A stretch of DNA of 38,895 nt from NCBI GenBank assembly GCA_000438175.1, contig FR900471.1, forward strand, positions 1-38,895. The letters are read 5' to 3'. Source of the stretch: Fusobacterium sp. CAG:439. GTDB taxonomy: Bacteria; Cyanobacteriota; Vampirovibrionia; Gastranaerophilales; Gastranaerophilaceae. The notes beneath the pieces are model-generated. The model ran no database searches and was not told where the DNA came from. It saw only the letters and a list, made by a program, of their open reading frames with translations. Made by a program: the position numbers and the translations under genes. Of the stretch, positions 32,313 to 38,895 are shown one piece after another; positions within the stretch are counted from its first letter, which is position 1; every line of letters starts with the position of its first letter.

Positions 32313-32852
32313 ATGTATTACACAACAGATTATAAATCTCCTCTGGGGAATATTACATTAGCTTCTGACGGAGAATGTCTTATTGGAGTTTGGCTGGAAG
32401 GTCAAAAATACTTTGGAGGAACTGTCGATTTGAAAATGGTTCAAAATGACAATCTTAAAGTATTTCAAGATACTAAAATCTGGTTTGATAAATATTTTAA
32501 AAATCAGAGACCTGAAATATCCCAATTACCTTTAGCCCCAATCGGTAACAGTTTTAGACAAACTGTATGGAAAATTTTATGTGACATTCCTTACGGAGAA
32601 GTAACAACATACGGTGAAATTGCAAAAAAAATTGCAAAACAAAGAGGAAAGGGAAAAATGTCTGCCCGTGCAGTAGGCGGCGCAGTAGGGCATAATCCCA
32701 TATCAATAATAATTCCATGCCACAGAGTTGTAGGATCCAACGGCAGTTTAACCGGGTATGCAGGCGGTATCAGCACAAAAATAAAACTTCTTAAACATGA
32801 AAATGTTGATATGACAAAGCTATTTATACCAAAGAAAAGTACATCACCATAG
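32313..32852 (+). CDS. ogt: Methylated-DNA-protein cysteine methyltransferase
   Basis: 179 aa suicide repair enzyme that takes methyl groups from O6-methylguanine. The nucleophile is C136 in IIIPCHRVVGSNGSLTGYAGG. SFRQTVWKILCDIPYGEVTTYGEIA is the DNA-binding helix-turn-helix part. The start at 32313 (MYYTTDYKSPLGNI) has AAGGAG; an in-frame start at 32280 precedes that SD and is rejected. It is the last core gene before the prophage. Confidence 0.95.
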   Translation: MYYTTDYKSPLGNITLASDGECLIGVWLEGQKYFGGTVDLKMVQNDNLKVFQDTKIWFDKYFKNQRPEISQLPLAPIGNSFRQTVWKILCDIPYGEVTTYGEIAKKIAKQRGKGKMSARAVGGAVGHNPISIIIPCHRVVGSNGSLTGYAGGISTKIKLLKHENVDMTKLFIPKKSTSP

Positions 32853-32892
32853 GAGTTAGATTTAAAGGTGGAGATAAAAAACAGGAAATAAA

Positions 32893-32914
32893 AAAGAGCT
32901 CTAAAATCAGAGCT
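32893..32914 (+). terminator. Weak hairpin after ogt
   Basis: AGAGCTCT repeated (self-complementary) around AAAATC, followed by AAAATTTT. It could end ogt transcription, but the T tail is poor. The stretch 32915-33024 holds no gene. It contains GGGGCGCCATGTAGG and an inverted TGATACA/TGTATCA pair, and is where a prophage junction would be expected, but no attachment core can be shown because the other end is outside the window. Confidence 0.45.
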
Positions 32915-33024
32915 CTAAAATTTTAAATGGGGCGCCATGTAGGTCAATGTTCGAAGTAATTTATGATACAGAATGTATATTATTATTAGAAGGTATTAAT
33001 AATTTTTTAGCAGCATAATTTGTA

Positions 33025-33255
33025 TCACTTCAAAAAATCAAACAATAGTCTATATTTAAACCTATACCCTCGTTTACGCAAAAATTTTATATATTCTATG
33101 CGTTCCAATCGGTCATTATAACGGTCACTGAATGCCTGCATAGAATATATTTCTTTATCTTGCTGTATAAAAACACCCTCTAATGCCTCAATAAATGAGG
33201 TCTTTACTACTATATATTTTTTTCGTAGCTTATCTGTTATTACTGCAAAATACAT
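33025..33255 (-). CDS. Small hypothetical protein at the prophage end
   Basis: 76 aa, basic (many Lys/Arg/Tyr), starting MYFAVITDKLRKKYIVVK. There is no SD before the ATG at 33255 and no recognised domain. It lies beyond the terminator that ends the lysis genes, so it would need its own promoter. It may be a real small phage or host gene or a chance ORF. Confidence 0.35.
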   Translation of the reverse strand: MYFAVITDKLRKKYIVVKTSFIEALEGVFIQQDKEIYSMQAFSDRYNDRLERIEYIKFLRKRGYRFKYRLLFDFLK

Positions 33256-33289
33256 AATAACAGTTTAGTCTTTTTTAAGATGTTTTCAA

Positions 33290-33322
33290 TAAAAAAAGCC
33301 TTGATTAATTAAAATCAAGGCT
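33290..33322 (-). terminator. Terminator of the prophage lysis module
   Basis: On the minus strand AGCCTTGATT pairs with AATCAAGGCT around TTAATT, followed by TTTTTTT. It is 23 bp beyond the amidase stop. Confidence 0.88.
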
Positions 33323-33344
33323 GGCGTTTAAATGAGAGAGAAAG

Positions 33345-33860
33345 CTAACTTATGTAATTCTTTATCCCGGCCAGAATCCCCTCTGCAAAAATTTCAGGCT
33401 TGTCGCGCAATAGTTTTTCTTCTTCAGGGTTTGAGATAAACGCCGTTTCTACAAGCACAGCCGGAGATTTTGTTCGCTTCAATACGTGAAATACTTCAGA
33501 TTTCGCCCCCCTATCAAATAACCCGGTATGTTTCACTAAAGATTTTTGTATTGTTTCTGCAATTCGCTTTCCTTTATCCGAACCTGGATAATAAAATACT
33601 TGTACACCACGTGCTGCTGCATCCTTGTAACTATTACAATGAACAGATACAAACAAATCTGCGCCGCTCTTGTTTTCCTCTTTTGACACTTCCGTAAATG
33701 AGTGTTGTTCCTGATAAACCATTACAGAATACCCCGCATTACGGAGTTTCTGCGCCAAAATATCACAAATCCGTTTTACTACATCTTTTTCTTTTAACCC
33801 GTTCTTTGACACCGCTCCGGGGTCGTTCCCGCCATGACCGGGGTTTAAAAATATTTTCAT
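33345..33860 (-). CDS. N-acetylmuramoyl-L-alanine amidase (endolysin)
   Basis: 171 aa Amidase_3 family zinc enzyme that cuts the bond between MurNAc and the stem peptide. Metal and catalytic residues are in LNPGHGGNDPGA (His near residue 8), SVHCNSY (His near 75) and LVETAFISNPEEE (Glu near 140). It is a single-domain enzyme without signal peptide, as expected of an endolysin released by a holin. It lies at the end of the prophage minus-strand operon, just after a membrane protein. Confidence 0.93.
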   Translation of the reverse strand: MKIFLNPGHGGNDPGAVSKNGLKEKDVVKRICDILAQKLRNAGYSVMVYQEQHSFTEVSKEENKSGADLFVSVHCNSYKDAAARGVQVFYYPGSDKGKRIAETIQKSLVKHTGLFDRGAKSEVFHVLKRTKSPAVLVETAFISNPEEEKLLRDKPEIFAEGILAGIKNYIS

Positions 33861-33866
33861 CTTTTA

Positions 33867-34178
33867 CTACCTCATTTGTTGTTCTAATATAATGTCAAGT
33901 TTATGGTTTATGCCGTCAAGTGTGGTTTTCAAGTTATCATGCTGCATATCGCAATAACGGCACTGCACGTATTCGTTTTCTACGTGGTTGATACGTTTAT
34001 GAAGTGCATCATCTTTTGTTTTTAATTCTTCTATATCGCCGTCAAGTCGTGCAAATTCGGGTTTAAGTGCTTTTTTAGCTTCCGAGTGCATATATGCCCT
34101 AACCATAGAAAAACCTACACTTCCGCCGCCAAGAAATGACGCTGCAAACGTTATTATTGTTTCTGTCGGAATATTCAT
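33867..34178 (-). CDS. Phage membrane protein with coiled coil, holin candidate
   Basis: 103 aa. One N-terminal membrane helix (IITFAASFLGGGSVGFSMV) is followed by a charged coiled coil (ARLDGDIEELKTKDDALHKRI) and a CRYC motif. Size, topology and position next to the endolysin suit a class III-type holin or another lysis accessory protein. No family match can be claimed from sequence alone. Confidence 0.55.
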   Translation of the reverse strand: MNIPTETIITFAASFLGGGSVGFSMVRAYMHSEAKKALKPEFARLDGDIEELKTKDDALHKRINHVENEYVQCRYCDMQHDNLKTTLDGINHKLDIILEQQMR

Positions 34179-34191
34179 TGTTTCTCCGTTA

Positions 34192-34440
34192 TCAGTTATA
34201 TTTTATAAACTCGTTATAAAGCTCGTCATAGTCCTTTTTATCTTCATCAGAAAAGTTTTCAAGATAACGGGCAGATATTTTAAACATTTTTTCTGCTGCA
34301 TTAGTAGCCCTCTTTAAGTCCCGTTTTTCCTTAATTATTTCCGTTTCAGACTGACGCTTTTTTCGTGTTGTTATACAATCGGAAACGCTGTCAATAGCGT
34401 TTCCGACTGCTTCAACAGCTTTAGGAACATCAAAGCTCAT
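34192..34440 (-). CDS. Small prophage protein
   Basis: 82 aa, helical and highly charged (TRKKRQSETEIIKEKRDLKR), soluble. Not recognised. Its ATG shares a base with the upstream stop (TAATG), so it is translated with the 34440-34685 gene in the lysis operon. Confidence 0.6.
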   Translation of the reverse strand: MSFDVPKAVEAVGNAIDSVSDCITTRKKRQSETEIIKEKRDLKRATNAAEKMFKISARYLENFSDEDKKDYDELYNEFIKYN

Positions 34441-34685
34441 TATTCTGCGCCCTCAAGGTTACCTTCAACACCGTCGATTTTGTCGATTTGAGTTTTTAAA
34501 AACTCATTTAATGTCTCGAGTATAGGAGTTTTGATTGGTAAAACAATCGCATCATCAAGAGGAGTTTCAGAGGTTGTCACAACCGTTGTGACTAAATCAT
34601 CCAACGCGGAGATAAACCAATCATCTAATTTATCTGCGTGTCTTTCGCACCACTGCAATAGGGCTGTTTTCATTTTGTCATCCAT
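34440..34685 (-). CDS. Small acidic prophage protein
   Basis: 81 aa starting MDDKMKTALLQWCERHADKL at 34685 with GAGG upstream; an in-frame start ten codons earlier precedes that SD. Acidic, helical, no recognised domain. First gene of the lysis cluster, divergent from hicA. Confidence 0.6.
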   Translation of the reverse strand: MDDKMKTALLQWCERHADKLDDWFISALDDLVTTVVTTSETPLDDAIVLPIKTPILETLNEFLKTQIDKIDGVEGNLEGAE

Positions 34686-34760
34686 AATTTCCTCACTTTC
34701 TTTTTCTACATACAAAATCAGCAGTTAAAACTGCTGTTAAAAACTTTTTTTACAAAACAC

Positions 34761-34789
34761 TTGACAATGATATCAAAATATGATATCAT
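34761..34789 (+). promoter_or_regulatory. hicA promoter with overlapping operator
   Basis: TTGACA (34761-34766), 17 bases, TATCAT (34784-34789). Two TGATATCA palindromes (34768-34775 and 34781-34788) lie inside it, one spanning the -10 box, a natural HicB binding site. The predicted start is the hicA ATG itself. Confidence 0.8.
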
Positions 34790-34795
34790 ATAAGT

Positions 34796-35035
34796 ATGAG
34801 TAAACGAGATAAACTTATTCAAAAAATTATGTCCGGTGCCTGCATTACCTTTGCAGAAGCTGAAAGATTATTAACAGATTTAGGTTATCAGTCTGAATTC
34901 CCCCAAGGCGGCAGTTCACACAAAACTTTCAGAAAAGCCGGATGCGATAAAATTACACTCGTGGCAACTCAAAAACCTTTAAAAAAATATGCAATGAAAA
35001 TGATTGTAGCAGCTCTTGAAATGGAGGGATTTTAA
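34796..35035 (+). CDS. hicA: HicA toxin (mRNA interferase)
   Basis: 79 aa, double-stranded-RNA-binding-like fold that cuts mRNA. It has the typical DLGYQSEFPQGGSSHKTFRKAG with the catalytic His in GGSSHKTF. It is longer than the shortest HicA proteins but within range. No SD, and the -10 box ends six bases upstream, so the transcript is probably leaderless, an economical way to keep toxin translation low. hicB starts two bases after its end. Confidence 0.88.
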   Translation: MSKRDKLIQKIMSGACITFAEAERLLTDLGYQSEFPQGGSSHKTFRKAGCDKITLVATQKPLKKYAMKMIVAALEMEGF

Positions 35036-35036
35036 T

Positions 35037-35402
35037 ATGTCAGAAAAAAATCTTGAATATTACTTAAATTTACCCTGGTCATACCGCTTTGAATGGTCTG
35101 ATGAAGACGAATGCTATGTAGCTTCTATTGCCGAATTAAAGGGCTGTATGTCTCATGGTGAAACAATTATTGAAGCGACTGAAATGATACAAGACGCTTT
35201 AAAATCATATATTTCAAATTCTTTGCAATATGGCGATGAAATTCCTGAACCTTTAAAACCTGTTGACTTTAAAGGTAAAATTCCATACAGAACAACTCCG
35301 GATAAACATTACAGAATTGCCAAACGCGCAAAATCTTTAGGTGTAAGCATCAACGCGCTTATTGATGAAGCTGTTGAAGAAAAGCTGCAAGAAACAGCGT
35401 AA
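35037..35402 (+). CDS. hicB: HicB antitoxin
   Basis: 121 aa starting MSEKNLEYYLNL at 35037 with GGAGG upstream inside hicA. An N-terminal degenerate RNase H-like HicB fold (YVASIAELKGCMSHGETIIEA) is followed by a ribbon-helix-helix DNA-binding end (RIAKRAKSLGVSINALIDEAV). It neutralises HicA and should repress the promoter at 34761. The strong SD compared with the toxin's lack of one fits antitoxin excess. Confidence 0.9.
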   Translation: MSEKNLEYYLNLPWSYRFEWSDEDECYVASIAELKGCMSHGETIIEATEMIQDALKSYISNSLQYGDEIPEPLKPVDFKGKIPYRTTPDKHYRIAKRAKSLGVSINALIDEAVEEKLQETA

Positions 35403-35453
35403 GCCTTTTCTGTTCATTATACCGATTATCATTAACAGAAAGGATAAAACATT

Positions 35454-35738
35454 ATGGATATGTATAACCCGTCTCATCCCGGAGAAATATTAAAAGATTT
35501 ATATTTACCTGATTACAATTTATCGGTAACAGCTTTTGCGTTAAAACTCGGAGTTTCAAGAACTACCGCATCTGAGCTTGTAAATTGCAAAAATGGCGTA
35601 TCTGCTGAAATGGCATTAAAACTTGCTAAGGCTTTCGGTACTTCTGCTCAGTATTGGCTTAACTTGCAACAAGCCTTTGACCTGTGGCAGGCTAAGCAGC
35701 GCGTTAACCTTGATAACGTTGAAGTTATTGCAATGTAG
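35454..35738 (+). CDS. higA: HigA-family antitoxin without a partner
   Basis: 94 aa XRE-type addiction-module antitoxin. NPSHPGEILKDLYLP is the HigA signature, followed by the helix-turn-helix (ALKLGVSRTTASELVNCKNG) and YWLNLQQAFDLW. AAAGGA lies about 10 bases before the ATG. No HigB toxin is present: the neighbours are HicB and a convergent tail gene. It may add a second layer of control on hicAB or protect against a HigB elsewhere. Its end overlaps the tail gene by 14 bp. Confidence 0.85.
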   Translation: MDMYNPSHPGEILKDLYLPDYNLSVTAFALKLGVSRTTASELVNCKNGVSAEMALKLAKAFGTSAQYWLNLQQAFDLWQAKQRVNLDNVEVIAM

Positions 35739-36285
35739 CAAGGGCAACACGCAATTCGGATGCTTGATTTTCTATTTCCTTAAGTTTTTCTAAATCCTCA
35801 TCAGTTTGAGTGCCTGCAAGAATTGCACGCAACGGGCGAACTACTTCCGCATCCAATAATTGCAGATGTGTTTTGATTTCATTTTCCTGTTTGTCTTTTT
35901 CCCGCTCTGCTATTAAGGCAGAATATTCGTCGTCTGTCAGTTTTACAAGCTTGTTATCCTCTGCCTTGAAACGTTCGGGCGCGGCTTCTATTTCTGACGC
36001 GGTTTCATCATCTACGTATTGCCAACCTTCTTTTAAGTCACCCTCATAATAGACCGTTTCAACTATCTTACTTTCAATATGGACTGCTTTTTTACCATAA
36101 TAGCAAGGGCGGATCTCCCATTTTCCATTTATAAAATAGGGTGCTTCACAAGCACCACAATCAGGCGGTGCAATTTTTGTTGCATATGCAGGTATATGCG
36201 GGTTTGAAGGGTTTTCAGGGTTATAAATCGCTTCTCCCTCTTTCTGGTAACGTTTTGTATTCATGTCAAATAAATAGATTTTCAT
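35725..36285 (-). CDS. Tail-fibre-associated (assembly-like) protein
   Basis: 186 aa. The N-terminal part (YNPENPSNPHIPAYATKIAPP) and the helical end (LDAEVVRPLRAILAGTQTDEDLEKL) resemble tail fibre assembly or attachment proteins encoded after fibre genes. Last gene of the tail module. It is convergent with higA. Confidence 0.6.
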   Translation of the reverse strand: MKIYLFDMNTKRYQKEGEAIYNPENPSNPHIPAYATKIAPPDCGACEAPYFINGKWEIRPCYYGKKAVHIESKIVETVYYEGDLKEGWQYVDDETASEIEAAPERFKAEDNKLVKLTDDEYSALIAEREKDKQENEIKTHLQLLDAEVVRPLRAILAGTQTDEDLEKLKEIENQASELRVALATLQ

Positions 36286-36293
36286 AATTACTC

Positions 36294-36869
36294 CTATCTG
36301 TATTTTATTATCAATCTTGTTGCTATACTGCTTTGCTTTACACTGCCACCGTTTTTGTAAGTTGAATTTGAGCGTGAAGCGTCAATATTTATTACTCCAA
36401 AATCTGCAATACCTGAACCACCAGCATTTGAACGCCCACCAGAAGTCTGGTATAATGCACCGGTTTGCACACTATTATTTAAAACATGATACCGGTCACT
36501 TTTACCTGTTATATTAGGCAATTCAGGCTCAACATTCTTACCGTTTGGAGTTGTGCTGCCGTTTGTAAAGCTTAAAACATCTCCGTCGCGGATTAGAGGA
36601 AATCTAAAAGTCGTTTCACCGTCACCGCTTGAAAATTTGCCGTACAGTCCGGATTGCCATTCATCTTCTGAAACGATAAATCCGTATTTTTCAGCTATTG
36701 CGTAAAGTTCAGGATATTCTGTTCTCTCGGCAATCTGTCCTAAGCCGTACCAGGCATAATTTTTTGGCAAGGTTTCTCCTGACCAGAGAGCTATATGTAA
36801 AATATCATAATTTTGACCGTATTCGCTTTTTAGCTGATTGTAAGGATTGTTAGTTACTGTTACTGTCAT
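36294..36869 (-). CDS. Phage tail collar-like protein
   Basis: 191 aa. TFRFPLIRDGDVLSF is similar to the collar domain found at fibre tips, followed by a Gly/Ser/Asn-rich section (TSGGRSNAGGSG) and a beta-rich end ATRLIIKYR, typical of fibre C-termini. It overlaps the upstream gene by 20 bp. Confidence 0.65.
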   Translation of the reverse strand: MTVTVTNNPYNQLKSEYGQNYDILHIALWSGETLPKNYAWYGLGQIAERTEYPELYAIAEKYGFIVSEDEWQSGLYGKFSSGDGETTFRFPLIRDGDVLSFTNGSTTPNGKNVEPELPNITGKSDRYHVLNNSVQTGALYQTSGGRSNAGGSGIADFGVINIDASRSNSTYKNGGSVKQSSIATRLIIKYR

Positions 36870-37236
36870 TATTTTTTGCTCCTTCCAGTTGCTGAAGTTC
36901 TGTACGTAATGATTGCGCCTGCCGGTTATAATATTCCAGCCACGAAACGCCTTTTGTATATTCTGAAGGCTCGCACATTGCGCGGATACGCTTTTTGTCC
37001 AGCGCGTTTAATTCCTGCTTTATTTCTGATATACGGGCAACACGCGAGTTTTCAGCACATTCTGTTGCATAATCGGGGTTTAATAAAATTTGACCGTTTT
37101 CATACTTGTACTTTGTATTTGCAGGGGTATAATCATCATAATCAGTTAATATAAAATTTTTAAAATATTTGTTTGCAATATATGAATTAGATGTGGATTT
37201 TATAGGAATATTGTTTTCTGTTTCAACATAAATCAT
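36850..37236 (-). CDS. Tail-fibre-region protein
   Basis: 128 aa. The N-terminal part is beta-rich and the C-terminal half a coiled coil (ISEIKQELNALDKKRIRAM, LRTELQQLEGA). The WLEYYNRQAQSLRTELQ segment is common in phage fibre chaperone or assembly proteins. It starts immediately after the stop of the fibre gene. Confidence 0.5.
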   Translation of the reverse strand: MIYVETENNIPIKSTSNSYIANKYFKNFILTDYDDYTPANTKYKYENGQILLNPDYATECAENSRVARISEIKQELNALDKKRIRAMCEPSEYTKGVSWLEYYNRQAQSLRTELQQLEGAKNNDSNSN

Positions 37237-38513
37237 TTATTTTTCTCCTGTTTCGCAATAGTAAAATCTTGCATATTTTAAATTGCCGCCGTTTGCCCAA
37301 ACTCTGTATTTGTTTCCTTTCGGGATGAACATTGCACCCAGACAATGGGTCCCCTGAGCTGCTGTGTGTTGATTGCCAATTCCGACCTTACCATCAGGAG
37401 TGTATACATAAGCGGCTATTTGTGCCGCTGCGTGCATATTTTCACAATCAATAATTGCATAACCGTCGGCTTCAGCTATTAGAACTTTATCAAAAGCAAT
37501 ATCAATATAATTATTGGTTAAAAGCAGCATTTTTCTTGAACTGTCTTGAATAACACTAATCGCGTTATCTGTTATATTGGAGAAATCAGTATCAGCTTTG
37601 ATGTTTGTTAACTGCTCAATTTCCGGTAAAATATTGTAGGGATTAGCTTTAAGAGTTACCCCCCCCCCGAACTCGAAAGCTTCTCTATGTGCGCATTTGG
37701 AACTATTTCGACAATTTCTTTTTCGGAAGAAGAAATCTTTTTATATGATTTATAAGGCATTACACTGGTATCTACCCACACATCATTAACCTGCATTTCG
37801 GAAGGTTCAGCCTTTTGAATATAAATTTTATTACTGTATATCTCAAGACCACCTGTGTCAGGGTTATAAAACAAATTATAAGTGCCGTCTGCAAGGTCTG
37901 ATATATCAAGTGAAACATCTTCGCTTACGGTATAAGTCTTCCCCGATGCTGTTGTACATACCGCCGGAGAATGCTGCGTTAATGTACCGTCTGATAATGT
38001 TATCAATGCAGCGTCACCGTTCTCATCTACGGGGCCGGAATTAAAACAAAATACTGGCAAGCTGCTGCCCGAACCGCCTGAGATATTTGTTTGAACATGA
38101 AAGTTGATTTTGTTTTTATTGTCTATCGTTAAAATTTTTGTCCAGGATTCCGCATTTGTTAAATCATCTGAATTTGAGGCTTTATTCGAGCGGTAAAGTT
38201 CAAAATCCGTTCCGCTCATTGACCAGACTAGAACAGAAGCATTATAAGATACTTTATCGGAATGTTTAAAAATACCAATATTGGTTAAAGCATTTATAAA
38301 CTGGGTTTTATTATTACCGTCTTCAAGCTCGCCGTCAGGCACAACTCCGGCTAGCTGTAATACCTGGTATAAGCAATATACAATATCCTGAATATGCTCT
38401 GCAACGATGTCAGTGCCATCTTGCTGGCCGGGTGAGCTTTCATTTTTAAGTGCACCGAATGGTAAATCAGTTGTAGCTGATTGCGTTTTTTCATAATCAT
38501 ATAGGTTTTTCAT
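37237..38513 (-). CDS. Prophage tail fibre, split by a G10 tract
   Basis: The first frame (38513 to 37656) encodes 285 aa starting MKNLYDYEKTQSATTDLPFG. It contains an EDGNNKTQFINAL segment like phage fibre N-termini and VNDVWVDTSVMPYKSYK, and ends SSSGGG at a TAA directly after ten G (37659-37668). One more G would read through in frame, via VTLKANPYNIL and VIQDSSRK, into the second frame (37530 to 37237; MLLLTNNYIDIAF, GAMFIPKGNKYRVWANGG), giving about 425 aa. The distal part looks like a beta-rich fibre tip. As written, the fibre lacks its tip: a host-range switch or an assembly error. Confidence 0.7.
37659..37668 (-). repeat. G10 tract 4 (tail fibre gene)
   Basis: Ten G on the coding strand between AGTTC and TAACT. 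The stop codon TAA is formed immediately after the run. Confidence 0.9.
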
Positions 38514-38522
38514 AAATTTCCT

Positions 38523-38895
38523 CTAATACAATGTAATTTTACAAAGACATACATATTCGGCAGGTCTGGTTTTTAAAAGCAAATCCACAAAAATTTTATA
38601 CTGCCCGTATGTCATTGGATTTATAACTGTTATTATTAAAACTTTATCCCAGCGGGTTATTTTTGCAGGATCATCGTAATCATTACCGTAATATAAAGCT
38701 CCGTTGCAGATTAATTTGTAGCCTGATGCCCCGTACTGAACTTTTGTATCGTTTACGGTCTGACCGTATTGGGTATGACCGTATTCAAAAGTTCCGAGAT
38801 AAGTCAGGTCTTTCATAGGGATATTTTCAACAACCTTTACCTGTAATCCCGCACGTGCCATTACCTGCTCTATATATCCAAATCCCTGACCGCCC
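38523..38895 (-). CDS. Baseplate protein, YmfQ/DUF2313-like, partial
   Basis: The frame is open to the right edge (GQGFGYIEQV before an internal MARAGLQVKVVENIP), so the true start is outside and at least 123 codons are seen. The pattern of an amphipathic start, a repeated GTFEYGHTQYGQ/VQYGASGYK stretch and a C-terminal YVCLCKITLY fits the YmfQ/DUF2313 baseplate family that precedes fibres in Mu- and P2-like tails. It ends nine bases before the fibre ATG. Confidence 0.6.
   Translation of the reverse strand, partial: GGQGFGYIEQVMARAGLQVKVVENIPMKDLTYLGTFEYGHTQYGQTVNDTKVQYGASGYKLICNGALYYGNDYDDPAKITRWDKVLIITVINPMTYGQYKIFVDLLLKTRPAEYVCLCKITLY

Noticed and set aside
32941..32965. GTTCGAA stretch resembling a tRNA T-loop near the prophage end
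   Set aside because: No acceptor stem, anticodon arm or CCA end can be folded around it, so it is not a tRNA and cannot be claimed as an attachment site.
33501..33511. C6 run in the amidase gene as a fifth contingency tract
   Set aside because: Only six bases, in frame, with an intact full-length protein; too short for frequent slippage.
37237..38513. Diversity-generating retroelement acting on the tail fibre
   Set aside because: No reverse transcriptase, template repeat or adenine-biased variable repeat is visible; the fibre's oddity is fully explained by the G run.
1..38895. CRISPR array or cas genes
   Set aside because: No regularly spaced direct repeats or cas-like ORFs were found on either strand.

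Overview
The window is AT-rich chromosomal DNA (low GC by eye). It most resembles a gut Gastranaerophilales/Vampirovibrionia ("Melainabacteria") genome. The main evidence is two prepilin-like proteins with the GFTLAEVL-TLGIIGVV leader typical of that group, together with a bacterial-type proS, the tig-clpP-clpX order and GtrA, DedA and TatD neighbours. The taxonomic call is an inference from gene style, not from a marker tree. No rRNA, tRNA or CRISPR array was seen.

Layout. (1) 1-400: start of a minus-strand gene leaving the left edge, then rpmE (L31). (2) 402-9902: a 9.5-kb block bounded by perfect 28-bp terminal inverted repeats and a 6-bp direct repeat AAAAAT, read here as a transposon. 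It holds an IS1595/ISXO2-type transposase with a passenger ORF and a SAM-I-type riboswitch with its own promoter and terminator directly upstream of the transposase. Its cargo is Vsr, a C5 cytosine methyltransferase, an NgoFVII-like PLD nuclease, an XRE regulator, a 27-aa membrane peptide, a membrane-anchored TPR-Mrr nuclease, two small unknowns and a DUF2130 protein. (3) 9996-32852: core genes. These are a CHASE2-GGDEF cyclase, an exported protein, a TPR protein, an EF-hand-like large protein, proS, two prepilin-like genes, a calpain-like peptidase, GtrA, GatD, TatD, TlyA, polA, clpX, clpP, tig, Fe-ADH, DedA, DUF488 and ogt. (4) about 33025 to the right edge: the tail-fibre/lysis end of a prophage on the minus strand, with a HicAB module and an orphan HigA inserted on the plus strand.

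Two themes stand out. First, the transposon couples a SAM-sensing RNA to its transposase while carrying a SAM-consuming DNA methyltransferase and nucleases. Second, four coding regions (two prepilins, the EF-hand-like protein and the prophage tail fibre) each contain a run of exactly ten G on the coding strand. In all four, ten G breaks the frame and eleven (or eight) G would restore one full-length protein. This is either a G-tract contingency (phase-variation) network caught out of frame or a systematic homopolymer error in the assembly; raw reads would decide. Several genes also have a -10 box so close to the ATG that leaderless transcripts are likely (12767, 20638, 34796, probably 20596).
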